A stretch of 64,000 bases of DNA from AC-32 sp963717725 (GCA_963717725.1 CAVQWS010000018.1:28172-92171), one strand, 5' to 3'; numbered from the stretch's first letter, positions 17,436-26,828 are shown. The notes: generated from the letters alone by a model not told the origin. Numbers and translations are program-made.

Positions 17436-19619
17436 CTAGACCACGTCGCTCAACTGCGGCAGCGACGACGCGTCAACCAGCACCCGTCGAGGCTTCGAGC
17501 CTTCGTAACCCGAGATGATGCCCCGGCGCTCGAGCATGTCGATCAGGCGGCCGGCACGGGTGTAGCCGACGCGCAGGCGCCGTTGCAACAATGAAACCGA
17601 AGCGGTCTGGGTCTGGACGACGACCTCGATCGCCTTTTCGAGCAACGGATCCTCGTCCGGATCGAAATCCCCGTCCGCGTCCGCGCCCTCTTCACGTCCG
17701 GCCTCGGGCGCCTCCAGCAGCGACTCGTCCAGCTCCTGGGCGCGCTGGGCGCGGCACTGCTCGACGATCAGGGCGATCTCCTCCTCGGTCACGAACGCGC
17801 CCTGGACGCGCTGCAGGCGCGAGGTGCCGAGGGGCTTGAAGAGCATGTCGCCCTGGCCGAGCAGGCTCTCGGCACCGGCCTGGTCGAGGATCACGCGCGA
17901 GTCGGTCTGGCTCGAGACCGCAAAGGCGATCCGGCTGGGCACGTTCGCCTTGATCATCCCGGTGATCACGTCCACCGAGGGCCGCTGAGTCGCGAGCACG
18001 AGGTGGATCCCGACCGCGCGGGACTTCTGCGCGAGCCGGATGACGGCGTCCTCGACCTCCTGCGGCGAGATCATCATCAGGTCGGCGAGCTCGTCGATCA
18101 CGACGAGCAGGTACGGCAGCTGGGGTTCGCCGCGCGAGCGCAGCGCCCGGTTCGCCTCGGCGAGGCTGCGGGCGCGCACGGCAGAGAGGCGCTCGTAGCG
18201 GCGCTCCATCTCGGCGACGACGTTGCGCAACACCGAGGCGGCCTCCTTCGGGCTCGAGACGACCGGCGTCAGCAGGTGCGGGATCGACTCGTAGTAGTTG
18301 AGCTCGATCCGCTTCGGGTCGATCAGGATCATCCGCACGTCGTCGGGCGTGGAGCGCAGCAGCACGGAGGTCAGGATCGTGTTGATGCAGCCGGACTTCC
18401 CCGAGCCCGTGGTGCCGGCGATCAGAATGTGCGGCATGCGCGCGAGATCGGTCCAGACGGACTGGCCGGAGATGTCCTTGCCGAGCCAGACCGAGAGCGG
18501 GCTCGAGGTGGCTGGCAGGTCGTCGTAGATGTCGCCGAGCGTGACGAGGTTCGGGCTCGTGTTCGGCAGCTCGACCCCGACGGCCTGCTTGCCCGGGATC
18601 GGCGCGAGGATGCGGATCTCCGTGGTCGCCAGCGCATAGGAGAGGTCGTCCTTCAGGCCCGCGACCTTGGAGACCTTCGTTCCCGGCGCGAGCTGGAGCT
18701 CGTAGCGCGTCACGCGCGGGCCCGAAATCTGGCCGATCACGGTCGCGTCGACGCCGAAGTTGGCGAGCGTCTGGACGAGCGCCTCGGCCACGCGGGCGGC
18801 GTGGTCGGCATCAGGCCCGGTGCCTGGAGCGGAGCGGCGCAGGAGCGCGCGGTCCGGTAGCCGGTACTCGGCCTGCGGCTCGACCGTGACGTCGAAGAGG
18901 CTCTCCTGATCGGGCTCGTCCTCCTGCGGGAACGACGGCGGGCCTTCGGAGACAAGCTCCGGAAACTCGTTCACCACGTCCACCGGCGGTGCGAGCGGAG
19001 CCAGCGGAGCCAGCGGCGCGAGAGGCGTGGCGCCCTCGAGCACCTGGAGCCGCGGCTCGGGCCGGCGCGGCGGGATCGTTTTGCGTGCCGCGCGGTGCAC
19101 GGCACGGCCGGAGGAGCGGAGCATGGCGCCGGCTGACGCTCCGGTCACGAGCAGCGCGCCAGCGAGGAGGGTCAGGATCCCGGCGATCGCCACTCCGGTC
19201 GAGCCGATCGCCAGCGCGAGCCCGCCGCCGAGCAGCGTGCCCACGTAGCCGCCCTCGTCCTTGCCGAGCGTGATCATTAGGCCGCAGGCGAGCACGAACA
19301 GCCCGGTCCGGAACGGGCGCACGTCGACGAGGTCGCTGCGCGTGACCATCAGCGCGCCCACGATCGCGAGCGCGGCCGGCAGGCCGAGCGTCGCGCTACC
19401 GATCAGCGCGTCGAGCCCCTCGCCGATCCAGAGCCCGACGTAGCCGCCGTTCCAGTCGGCCCAGACGACGAAGCCGAGGAAGACTCCCAGCGCGAGCAGG
19501 GCGAGCCCGACCAGCTCGGGGTGCTGGTGCCCCTCGGCCTTCTTCGCCCCTCGCTTCCGGCGTTTCACGCGCGAGGGCACGCGCGGCCTGAGGGTGCGCT
19601 TTTTGCGACGGCGCGCCAT
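17436..19619 (-). CDS. ftsK: DNA translocase FtsK
   Basis: Septal DNA pump that clears and resolves the chromosome terminus. The 727-residue protein has a basic N-terminus (MARRRKKRTLRPRV), four to five transmembrane helices within about residues 35-160, and a short Pro-rich linker (about 180-250) that includes an APLAPLAPLAPP repeat. The alpha/beta motor carries Walker A AGTTGSGKSG (about 401-410) and Walker B LLVVIDELADLMM. The gamma winged helix (about 660-727) has LLQRRLRVGYTRAGRLIDML and GIISGYEGSKPRRVL, which reads KOPS sites. The linker is short compared with E. coli, as in SpoIIIE-like proteins. It stands 39 bp downstream of a small membrane protein gene. Confidence 0.95.
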   Translation of the reverse strand: MARRRKKRTLRPRVPSRVKRRKRGAKKAEGHQHPELVGLALLALGVFLGFVVWADWNGGYVGLWIGEGLDALIGSATLGLPAALAIVGALMVTRSDLVDVRPFRTGLFVLACGLMITLGKDEGGYVGTLLGGGLALAIGSTGVAIAGILTLLAGALLVTGASAGAMLRSSGRAVHRAARKTIPPRRPEPRLQVLEGATPLAPLAPLAPLAPPVDVVNEFPELVSEGPPSFPQEDEPDQESLFDVTVEPQAEYRLPDRALLRRSAPGTGPDADHAARVAEALVQTLANFGVDATVIGQISGPRVTRYELQLAPGTKVSKVAGLKDDLSYALATTEIRILAPIPGKQAVGVELPNTSPNLVTLGDIYDDLPATSSPLSVWLGKDISGQSVWTDLARMPHILIAGTTGSGKSGCINTILTSVLLRSTPDDVRMILIDPKRIELNYYESIPHLLTPVVSSPKEAASVLRNVVAEMERRYERLSAVRARSLAEANRALRSRGEPQLPYLLVVIDELADLMMISPQEVEDAVIRLAQKSRAVGIHLVLATQRPSVDVITGMIKANVPSRIAFAVSSQTDSRVILDQAGAESLLGQGDMLFKPLGTSRLQRVQGAFVTEEEIALIVEQCRAQRAQELDESLLEAPEAGREEGADADGDFDPDEDPLLEKAIEVVVQTQTASVSLLQRRLRVGYTRAGRLIDMLERRGIISGYEGSKPRRVLVDASSLPQLSDVV
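18991..19026 (-). repeat. 9-bp tandem repeat inside ftsK linker
   Basis: Three to four imperfect copies of a 9-bp unit (GGAGCCAGC on the plus strand) encode the Ala-Pro-Leu repeats at FtsK residues 199-211. It keeps the reading frame and lies in the non-conserved linker, so copy-number change would be tolerated. Confidence 0.7.
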
Positions 19620-19658
19620 CGTCGGTGCTGCTTCGCCGCGCCGCGGCGCTTCCCTTTG

Positions 19659-20063
19659 CTACCGGCGCTTCTTCAGCTTTGCCGCCTGGCGGCGCTGCTG
19701 GCGATTCATCGGCTCGGGAATCGCGCCCTCCTCGCCGGCTGCCTCGATCCAGGCGCGTCGCTCGGAAGCGCTCAGGCGGGACATGGCCGCCTGCGCCTTC
19801 TGCGGGTCGTGCTGGACGCCGCTGCGCTCGAGCTTCGCGATCGCGCTGGCGAGCTCCGGGTTCTTGCGCTCCAGGTTGGCCTTCGACGCCTTCTGCAGCC
19901 AGCGCTTGAGGAACGGCACCTTCATCAGCGCCATTGCCATCGGGCGCACGTAGCGGCCACCCTGTACGCGCGCGAGCAGGTTCAGCGCGATCAGCAGGAT
20001 CAGCAGCCCGACCAGGATGTAGACCGGGATCAGCAGGGTGACGATGTCTCCGAACATGGGCAC
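19659..20063 (-). CDS. Small membrane protein, function unknown
   Basis: A 134-residue protein that begins with GTG at 20063, immediately after the stop of the nucleoside hydrolase gene. One long hydrophobic stretch (IVTLLIPVYILVGLLILLIAL, about 6-26) is followed by a basic, helical cytoplasmic part. That part has WLQKASKANLERKNPELASA near the middle and ends NRQQRRQAAKLKKRR. An internal ATG (MFGDIV) two codons in is an alternative start. I recognise no domain. It sits between the nucleoside hydrolase gene and ftsK on the same strand. Confidence 0.7.
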   Translation of the reverse strand: MPMFGDIVTLLIPVYILVGLLILLIALNLLARVQGGRYVRPMAMALMKVPFLKRWLQKASKANLERKNPELASAIAKLERSGVQHDPQKAQAAMSRLSASERRAWIEAAGEEGAIPEPMNRQQRRQAAKLKKRR

Positions 20064-20975
20064 TTAGCCTAACCGGGCGAGCCGCTGTAACAGCAGGTCG
20101 ACAAACCGTTCCGCGTCGATCCCGACGGCGACGTTCGCGGTCGGCTCGAGGCCGGTGCGGCGCCAGAGGTCGACGACCGTGCGGCCCCGGCAGAGTTCCG
20201 ACTCGGTGTCGATCCGAACGTTCAGCCGCTCGAGCTCCAGCAGCCCCGGGTCGATCACGTGCGCGACCGCGACCGCATCGTGGATCGGCGAGCCGTCCCA
20301 GCCGTAGACCGAGCGATGGTAGCCGCCGTAGAACTCGAGCAGCTCGGCCACGACCGCGCCGATGCGACCGGCCTCCCGCAGCTGCGAGGCGTGCGCCGGC
20401 GTCACGAGCGCGCGGTGGGTGACGTCGAGGCCGACCATCGTCACGTCCAGCCCGCTAGTGAAGACGCGCCGTGCCGCCTCGGGGTCGGCCCAGATGTTGA
20501 ACTCTGCCGCGGGCGTGACGTTGCCCTCGGCGATCGCGCCGCCCATCAGCACGATCCGCTCCGGCTTCGCCTCCGGGTGACGGGCCAGCAGGAGCGCGAC
20601 GTTCGTGAGCGGGCCGGTGGCGACGAGCGTCGCGCCGTCGACCCGCTCGGCCAGGAAGTCGACGGCGTGCTGGGGCGAGGGATCGACGTGCGGCGGCGGC
20701 AGGTCGGGGCCGTCGAGGCCGGTGTCGCCGTGGACGTCGGCCGCGACGCGCGGCTCGCGCAAGAGCGGCCGGCCCGCGCCCGCAGCGACCGGGATCTTCG
20801 CGCGGCCTGCGAGCTCGAGCACGCGGATCGCGTTGGCGGTCGTCTTCTCGAGCGTCTGGTTGCCGGCGACGGTCGTCACGCCGCGTAGCTCGAGCTCGTC
20901 GCTACCGAGCGCGAGCAGCAGCGCGATCGCGTCGTCATGCCCGGGGTCGCAGTCGAGCAGGATCGGGATGCTCAT
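20064..20975 (-). CDS. Nucleoside hydrolase (inosine/uridine-preferring family)
   Basis: Cleaves the N-glycosidic bond of ribonucleosides to give base and ribose. The 303-residue protein has the calcium-binding motif DCDPGHDDA at residues 8-16 and the conserved TVAGNQTLEKTTANA and ATGPLTNVALLLARHPE segments. The C-terminal GSPIHDAVAVAHVIDP carries the active-site His-Asp pair. The start overlaps the ribokinase stop by 4 bp (20972-20975), so ribokinase and hydrolase are made together. With the BMP importer 3 kb downstream and the ribokinase upstream, it forms a plausible nucleoside salvage set. Base preference cannot be told from sequence alone. Confidence 0.93.
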   Translation of the reverse strand: MSIPILLDCDPGHDDAIALLLALGSDELELRGVTTVAGNQTLEKTTANAIRVLELAGRAKIPVAAGAGRPLLREPRVAADVHGDTGLDGPDLPPPHVDPSPQHAVDFLAERVDGATLVATGPLTNVALLLARHPEAKPERIVLMGGAIAEGNVTPAAEFNIWADPEAARRVFTSGLDVTMVGLDVTHRALVTPAHASQLREAGRIGAVVAELLEFYGGYHRSVYGWDGSPIHDAVAVAHVIDPGLLELERLNVRIDTESELCRGRTVVDLWRRTGLEPTANVAVGIDAERFVDLLLQRLARLG

Positions 20976-21787
20976 GACCCGAACATTGCATCGACCTCCG
21001 CCGCGGTCGGCAGCGACGGCTGCGCGCCAGGGCGTGACGCTGCGATCGCGCCCGCGGCGCAGGCACGGCGGAGCGCCTCCTCGCGGTCTCGCTCTTCGAG
21101 CAGCGACACGACTAGGCAGGCGGTGAACGCGTCGCCGGCGGCCGTGCCGTCGACCGCGTCGACACGCGGAGCGGCGGCACGAACGACCTCCTGCCCGTTC
21201 TCGATCAGCACCGCGCCTTCCTCGCCCAGCGTCAGCGCCAGCAGGCTCGGGGTCTCCGGCAGCGAGTCCAGCTCGTAGCGGTTGACAACCACGAGCTCGG
21301 CCGCCTGCACGACCGCGGCCGGTAGCGGCCGCGCCGGCGCCGCATTGAGGAAGAAGCGTTCAGCGCTCTCGGCGGCCGAGATCACCGTGTCGTCGGCGAT
21401 CTCCAGCTGGGCCAGCACGTTGCCGCCGGTTTCCACGCGTCCGACTTGCGCGTTCGCGCCCGGTGCGACCACGATCACGTTCTCGCCCTCGGCGTCGACG
21501 AGGATCACCGCCACGCCGGTCGCCTCGCCGAGACCGAGCTGGAAGTCGACGCCGGCTTTCCGCAGCCCGGCGAGCGCCTCGTCGGCGAAGGCGTCCTCGC
21601 CGACCGCGCCCACGAAGCTGACGCTCGCCCCGAGGCGAGCGGCCGCAACCGCCTGGTTGGCACCCTTGCCGCCCGGATAGCGGGCGAAGGTCGCGTCGGT
21701 CAGCGTCTCACCCACCCGCGGCAGCCGCTCGGAGCGCGCGACCAGGTCCACATTGACCGAGCCGACGACAGTCAGCTCAGGCGGCAA
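20972..21787 (-). CDS. rbsK: Ribokinase (PfkB family)
   Basis: Phosphorylates ribose at O5 so that it can enter the pentose phosphate pathway. The 271-residue protein starts with TTG at 21787. The N-terminal GSVNVDLVARSERLPRVGET and RYPGGKGANQAVAAARLGA (PfkB signature 1) and the C-terminal VDAVDGTAAGDAFTACLVV (signature 2, catalytic Asp in the GTAAGD loop) are clear. It is somewhat shorter than the usual 300 or so residues. The gene overlaps the unknown upstream gene by 11 bp and the nucleoside hydrolase by 4 bp. The pairing with the hydrolase makes ribose the most likely substrate. Confidence 0.93.
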   Translation of the reverse strand: MPPELTVVGSVNVDLVARSERLPRVGETLTDATFARYPGGKGANQAVAAARLGASVSFVGAVGEDAFADEALAGLRKAGVDFQLGLGEATGVAVILVDAEGENVIVVAPGANAQVGRVETGGNVLAQLEIADDTVISAAESAERFFLNAAPARPLPAAVVQAAELVVVNRYELDSLPETPSLLALTLGEEGAVLIENGQEVVRAAAPRVDAVDGTAAGDAFTACLVVSLLEERDREEALRRACAAGAIAASRPGAQPSLPTAAEVDAMFGS

Positions 21788-22331
21788 GCGCGCGCAGGTC
21801 GTCCACGGCCCGGCCGAGCAGGTTCTCGCGCAGGTCGAACAGGCCGGCCCAGAGCGAGGAGCGGTCGGGCGCCGACCGGATCCGGGCCGCGTCGTCGAGG
21901 CCGGCGAGCGCCCGCAGGAAGACGGCGAGCTCGAGGTAGGCCTGGGCGACCCGAACCGACGAGCAGCGCACGCCCGCGCGATGCAGCACCGGCGCCCACT
22001 CGATCAGCTCGGCCGCGCCGGGCGCGCCGTACCAGGAGCGGCCCTCGGCGCGCTCGGGCTCGAGCTCGAGCAGGTACTGCCCGAGCGGGCTTTCGAGTCC
22101 GGCAAGCGCCGTCTCCGCGCGATCGGCCGCGCGCCGCAGCGCCGCCTGCCGCCCACCCGGAGTCGAGGGAGCGGCGTCGCCGCGGCCCCAGCGCTCCAGC
22201 AGCCGGCAGAAGGCGAGCGAGGCGACCGAGGCCGCGTTCAGCTGCCGGATCAGCCGGTCGGCGGTGACCGGCTCCGCCGCGTTGTCGATCAGCACGTCGG
22301 CCCAGCCCGGCTCCGCCCGGAGGGTGCTCAT
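21777..22331 (-). CDS. Conserved-looking hypothetical protein between rnj and rbsK
   Basis: A 184-residue soluble protein that starts at an ATG overlapping the rnj stop by 4 bp (22328-22331). The sequence is Ala/Leu/Arg-rich and probably all-helical: LIRQLNAASVASLAFCRLLE, then ADRAETALAGLESPLGQYLL, then VAQAYLELAVFLRALAGLDD. It has no signal peptide, no membrane segment and no cysteine pattern. I do not recognise the family. The tight overlaps on both sides, with rnj and with rbsK, and codon use like its neighbours argue that it is real. Confidence 0.7.
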   Translation of the reverse strand: MSTLRAEPGWADVLIDNAAEPVTADRLIRQLNAASVASLAFCRLLERWGRGDAAPSTPGGRQAALRRAADRAETALAGLESPLGQYLLELEPERAEGRSWYGAPGAAELIEWAPVLHRAGVRCSSVRVAQAYLELAVFLRALAGLDDAARIRSAPDRSSLWAGLFDLRENLLGRAVDDLRALAA

Positions 22332-23986
22332 ACCTCGACCACGACCGGGAGGATCATCGGCCGCCGCTTCGTGCGGTCGTAGATCAGCTGGCCGAGCCCG
22401 TCGTGCAGGTGCTCCTGCAGCAGCTTGATCTCGCTGACGTTGTCCCTGACGAGCTCGTCGAGCACCCGCTGGGCTTCCTCGCGCATCTCCTCGAGCAGCG
22501 GCTCGCCCGGCTCGGCGAACCCGCGCGCGATCAGCTCCGGCTTGCCGGCGACCGAGCCGTTGCTCCCGCCGAGCGTGGCGACCACGATCAGCACACCGTC
22601 CTCGGACAGGTGCCGCCGGTCGCGCAGCGCAACGTCCTGTACGTCGCCGACGCCGAGGCCGTCTACGAAGGTCACGCCGGCCTCGATCTGCCCGGTCAGG
22701 TACGCGCCGGACTCGTCGAGCTCGACCACGGAGCCGTTCTCGGCGAGCACGATCCGGTTCTCGGGTACGCCGCTCTCGACCGCCAGACGCGCATGGGCAG
22801 CCAGCATGCGGAACTCGCCGTGCACGGGCATGACCGACTTCGGCCGCACGAGCCCGAGCATCGTCCGCAGCTCCTCGGCGTGCCCGTGGCCGGAGACGTG
22901 CACCGGCGCGATCTCCTGGTGCAGGACCTCGGCGCCGTTCTTGGCCAGCTGGTTGATCGCGTCGTGGACGGCCAGCTCGTTTCCGGGCACCGGCTTGGCC
23001 GAGATGATCACCGTGTCGCCGGCTTCGACCGAGACGTCGCGATGGTCGCCGTAGGCGATCCGCACGAGCGCCGAGAGCGGCTCGCCCTGGCTGCCGGTGC
23101 AAAGGATCAGCACGTCGCCGCGCGCGTAGTCGTCCAGCTCCTTCGGCTGGATCAGCGCGTCGTCCGGGACGTCGATGTAGCCGAGGTTCCGCGCGATGTT
23201 GATGTTCTTGCGCATCGAGCGCCCGACGACGCAGACCTTGCGGCCAGCTTCGATCGCCACGTCGGCGGCCTGTTGCATGCGATGGACGTTGGAGGCGAAG
23301 GAGGCGACCAGGATCCTGCCGGTGCGCATGGGGATCAGCTGGCGGAAGGCCTCGCCGACGAGCCGTTCGGAGCCGGTCACGCCCGGGCGCTCGGCATTCG
23401 TCGAGTCGCCGAGGAAGAGGTCGACCCCGCGATTGCCGAGCTCCGCCAGCCGGCCCACGTCTGTGCGCAGCCCGTCGACGGGCGTGTGGTCGAGCTTGTA
23501 GTCGCCGGTGTGCAGGATCCGGCCGCCGGGCGTGTCGAGCACGATCGCGACCGCGTCCGGGATCGAGTGCGCCACGCGGATGAACTCCGCCTTGAATGGC
23601 CCGAGCTCGACCGGCTCGCCTTCGGGATCGGCCTCGCGCAGCTCCGTCGAGCGCAGCAGGCCGTGCTCGTCGAGCTTCGACTTGATCAGCCCGAGCGTCA
23701 GCCGAGTCGCCCAGACCTCCTGGACGCGCGCCTCGCGCAGCAGGTACGGGAGCGCGCCGACATGGTCCTCGTGGCCGTGCGTCAGCAGCACCGCGCGCAC
23801 CGGCTTGTCGCGGTCGACGAGGTACGAGAAGTCGGGCAGGATCAGGTCGACGCCAAGGTGCTCGTCGCGCGGAAACGCGAGCCCGGCGTCGATCACGATC
23901 GCCTCGCCGTCGGCCTCGATCACGGTCATGTTCTTGCCCACTTCGCCGAGGCCGCCGAGCGGGATGATCTTGGTGCTTCCGGGCAT
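22328..23986 (-). CDS. rnj: Ribonuclease J
   Basis: Metallo-beta-lactamase/beta-CASP nuclease with 5'-3' exonuclease and endonuclease activity in rRNA and mRNA processing. The 552-residue length is normal. The zinc motif HGHEDH is at 70-75 after VRAVLLT, followed by VAHSIPDAVAIV and the TGDYKLDHTP motif. The beta-CASP domain includes ASFASNVHRMQQ and GRSMRKN, then SGHGHAEELRTML and PVHGEFRML. The C-terminal domain ends RRPMILPVVVEV. The gene is divergent from the HD-GYP gene 60 bp away. In actinobacteria, rnj often lies next to dapA and ftsK, which both occur nearby here. Confidence 0.96.
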   Translation of the reverse strand: MPGSTKIIPLGGLGEVGKNMTVIEADGEAIVIDAGLAFPRDEHLGVDLILPDFSYLVDRDKPVRAVLLTHGHEDHVGALPYLLREARVQEVWATRLTLGLIKSKLDEHGLLRSTELREADPEGEPVELGPFKAEFIRVAHSIPDAVAIVLDTPGGRILHTGDYKLDHTPVDGLRTDVGRLAELGNRGVDLFLGDSTNAERPGVTGSERLVGEAFRQLIPMRTGRILVASFASNVHRMQQAADVAIEAGRKVCVVGRSMRKNINIARNLGYIDVPDDALIQPKELDDYARGDVLILCTGSQGEPLSALVRIAYGDHRDVSVEAGDTVIISAKPVPGNELAVHDAINQLAKNGAEVLHQEIAPVHVSGHGHAEELRTMLGLVRPKSVMPVHGEFRMLAAHARLAVESGVPENRIVLAENGSVVELDESGAYLTGQIEAGVTFVDGLGVGDVQDVALRDRRHLSEDGVLIVVATLGGSNGSVAGKPELIARGFAEPGEPLLEEMREEAQRVLDELVRDNVSEIKLLQEHLHDGLGQLIYDRTKRRPMILPVVVEV

Positions 23987-24046
23987 CGACCCAGTGTAGG
24001 CCAGTACGGAGGTCTAACGGGTTCACGCGTGGAACCCGATAGACGC

Positions 24047-25937
24047 ATGGTGCGGCTATCCGTCCTCGCTTACGCGACCGTCGCGGCCGGTCTCGGTGTC
24101 ACCGTGGCCGGAGCGATCGCTGCTGCCGGCCGCCCGCTGACCGCGCTGGCGCTGTTCGGCGCGGCCGCGCTCGCCGCCGAGCTGCTCGAGGAGCCTGAGA
24201 GCGCCCGCATCCGCGAGCCCCTCGGCCCGGGAGTCTTCCGCGTCGCCTCGGGCGTCGACCTGGCGGCCGTGATCGTGCTCGGGCCCTGGCGCGGCGCGCT
24301 CGTCGCCGGCACGGCGGCGCTGCTCGCCCGGGTCGTGCGCGGCACGTGGCGGCAGGCGGCCTTCCAGGCGTCGGCCTATCGCGCTTGCGTCGGTCGCCGC
24401 CGGCTACGCCTTCGCGCTCGGCGGCGGACACGCAGGACACCTGACGCTGCCCGACGACCTCGTGCCCCTGACCGCGCTGGCGCTCGCCTACCTGCTCGTC
24501 TCGCGTCTGCTGCTGCAGGTCGTCGGCGGGCTCGAGGTGCTGCAGCCCGACTTCGCCGCCGCGGCCGCCGAGGCGGGGCTCGGCGCGATTCTGGCCCTCT
24601 TCGCCCTCGGCCACCCGTGGAACGTGATCGCGGTCGTGCCGGTCGCGCTGGCCGTCAACCAGGCCCACGCGCGCGTGCGGCGCTCACGCCAGGAGACGCT
24701 CCATGCGCTCGAAACGTTCGCGAACATCGTCGACGAGCGCGAACCCTCGACCTACCGCCACTCGATCCGCGTGGCCGGCTACGTCGACTCGCTCGCCCGC
24801 GCGCTCGGGCTCCCCTACTCCGACATCGACCGCCTGCGCTGGGCCGCGCGCCTGCACGACCTCGGCAAGGTCGCGGTCGACGCGGCTGTCCTGAGCAAGC
24901 CCGGCAAGCTCCGGCCGAACGAGTGGAGCACGGTCTGGCGAGCGCCCCGCCTCTCGGCTCGCCTGCTGCGCCGGTTCGAGGTCTCGGCCTCCGAGGCCCG
25001 AGCGGTCGAGTACCACCGCGAGCGCTACGACGGCCGCGGGTACTACGGAATCCCCACGGCCGATCAGCCGCTCGCCGCGCAGTTCCTCGTCGTCGCCGAC
25101 AGCTTCGACGCAATGACCAGCGACCGGCCCTACCGCGCAGGCCTCAGCACCGACGAGGCCCTGGCGGAGATCGAGCGCAACATCGGCACACAGTTCCATC
25201 CGACGGTGGCGAAGGCGTTCGTCGCGCTGCAGCGCGGCCAGGATCCGTTCTCCGCACTGACGGCGGAGGAGCGCGAGGAGATTCGCAGCGCGTCCACCCC
25301 GTACCGCATCCCGGAGATCCGCGGCGCGCGGCGCCTGCGAGAGCGGCCGGATCTCGTGGCGCTCGCCGGCGTGATCGGGGCGCTCGGAGGCGTCGGGCTC
25401 GATCAGGTCTGGCTGATCGGAGCGGGGCTCGCGGCGGCAGTGGTGGGTTTCGTGCTCCAGGTCTGGGTGCGGCTGCGCGCCAATCGGCTCGCGCGTGCGC
25501 TGGCGGCCGCGCTGGCGGCCGGGAATCGTCCGCGTGTCTTCGAGGCGCTCGAGCACCTGCTGCGGGAGACGGCGCGAAGCGACTGGGTCGCGCTCGTTCA
25601 CTGGCAGGAGGACGGCCTCGGCGGCGAGATCGAGCTCGCGCACGGCGAGGGCCCGCCCGAGATCGCGCTCATGAGCTGGCTCGTGCGCGAGGCCGAGTCG
25701 CGTGACGACCTGCTGGTCACGGCGGCACACGAGCTCGGCGGTGACGGGGTCTACGTCGCACTTCCTCTGCGCCGTGAGAACAGCGCCCTGACCGGCTTCC
25801 TCGTCCTGCGCAGCCCGAGCGCGTTGCGGCGCCATGTCGCCACGGCGCTCAACTCGTCGCTCGACGCAATCGGTCTAGCGCTCGCGCCTCGCCCCGCCGA
25901 GGCGGCGCCCGTGGAGATCACGGCCGCGACCGGGTAA
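24047..25937 (+). CDS. Membrane HD-GYP-like domain protein with C-terminal GAF-like domain (one frameshift)
   Basis: A signalling phosphohydrolase. The ATG at 24047 opens five to six transmembrane helices of MASE-like type (LSVLAYATVAAGLGVTVAGA, ALFGAAALAAELL, YLLVSRLLLQVVGG). The frame breaks near 24379, between FQASAY and ALASVAAGYAFALGGG. One extra base explains it. The HD domain has YRHSIRVAGYVDSLARALG, then ARLHDLGKVAVD and YHRERYDGRGYYGIPTADQP, then VVADSFDAMTSDRPYRAG. The GYP tripeptide of c-di-GMP phosphodiesterases is GYY here, so activity is uncertain. Two more hydrophobic segments and a GAF-like module (about 500-620, FEALEHLLRETARSDWVALV) finish the protein. It stops exactly where the convergent dapA gene ends. 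Confidence 0.85.
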
Positions 25938-26816
25938 CTAGGCGACGCGCTCGAGCAGGCGGAGCCGCTCGAGGCAGGAGCGGATCAGCGCGACCTCGTC
26001 CTCGCTCGCCTCGACGAGCGGCAGCCGCACGCCGCCGACGTCGTGTCCGAGCAGGTTGAGCGCGGCCTTGATCTGGATCGGCCCGGTGACGACGCCGATC
26101 AGCTCGTAGGCGGCGGCGAGCTCGTCGTCCAGCTGTCGCGCCGACTCGACGTCGCCCGCGCGGAAGCGCTGGACCATTTCCTTCACCTGCGGGCCGACCA
26201 CGTGGGTGTGCACGCAGACACCGCCGAGCCCGCCGAGCTCGACGAAGGGCAGGACGAGATTGTCGTCGCCGGCGTAGAGGTCGAGCCCGAGCTCGACGAT
26301 GTGCCGGGCCTGGTCGAGGTCGGCGTTCGACTGCTTGACCGCCTTGACGTTCGGGATCTGCGGCGAGCCGGTCATCGTCTCCGGCTCGATGTTGATCACG
26401 CAGCGGCCAGGGATGTTGTAGGCGATCACCGGCAGGTCGGTGGCGGCGGCGACCGCCTGGAAGTGCGCCGCGATCCCGCGCTGCGGCGGCTTGTTGTAGT
26501 AGGGCGTGACGACCAGCACGGCATGCGCGCCGGCCTCCTGCGCCTGCTCGGTCAGCTCGATCGAGTGCGCGGTGGAGTTCGTGCCGGTGCCGGCGACGAC
26601 CGTGGCGCGGTCGCCGATCGCCTCCAGCGCCGCGCGGATCAGCGCGACCCGCTCGTCTTCGCTGAGGGTGGACGCCTCGCCCGTCGTGCCGTTGACGACG
26701 ACACCGTCCGAGCCGTTGTCCACGAGAAACGCGCACAGCTCCTGGTAGCCGTCGAGGTTCACGCTCCCGTCCGCATTGAACGGCGTCACGGTCGCGGTGA
26801 GCACCTCGCCGAGCAT
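25938..26816 (-). CDS. dapA: 4-hydroxy-tetrahydrodipicolinate synthase
   Basis: First committed step of lysine and diaminopimelate synthesis: condenses pyruvate with aspartate semialdehyde. The TIM-barrel protein is about 292 aa from the ATG at 26816 (MLGEVLTATVTPFNADGSVN). The GTTGEASTLSEDE substrate loop, VVTPYYNKPPQRG with the catalytic tyrosine and VKAVKQSNADLDQ with the Schiff-base lysine are all present. A TACAAT box lies 6 bp before this ATG, so the mRNA may be leaderless; a longer GTG start at 26837 is possible but would run through that box. The 3' end abuts the HD-GYP gene with no spacer. Confidence 0.95.
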   Translation of the reverse strand: MLGEVLTATVTPFNADGSVNLDGYQELCAFLVDNGSDGVVVNGTTGEASTLSEDERVALIRAALEAIGDRATVVAGTGTNSTAHSIELTEQAQEAGAHAVLVVTPYYNKPPQRGIAAHFQAVAAATDLPVIAYNIPGRCVINIEPETMTGSPQIPNVKAVKQSNADLDQARHIVELGLDLYAGDDNLVLPFVELGGLGGVCVHTHVVGPQVKEMVQRFRAGDVESARQLDDELAAAYELIGVVTGPIQIKAALNLLGHDVGGVRLPLVEASEDEVALIRSCLERLRLLERVA

Positions 26817-26822
26817 GCGGTG

Positions 26823-26828
26823 ATTGTA
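26823..26828 (-). promoter_or_regulatory. Candidate -10 box (TACAAT) for leaderless dapA
   Basis: TACAAT is separated by six bases (CACCGC) from the dapA ATG at 26816-26814. No recognisable -35 hexamer lies 16-18 bp upstream. No ribosome-binding site precedes the ATG. Leaderless genes are common in actinobacteria. Confidence 0.4.
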
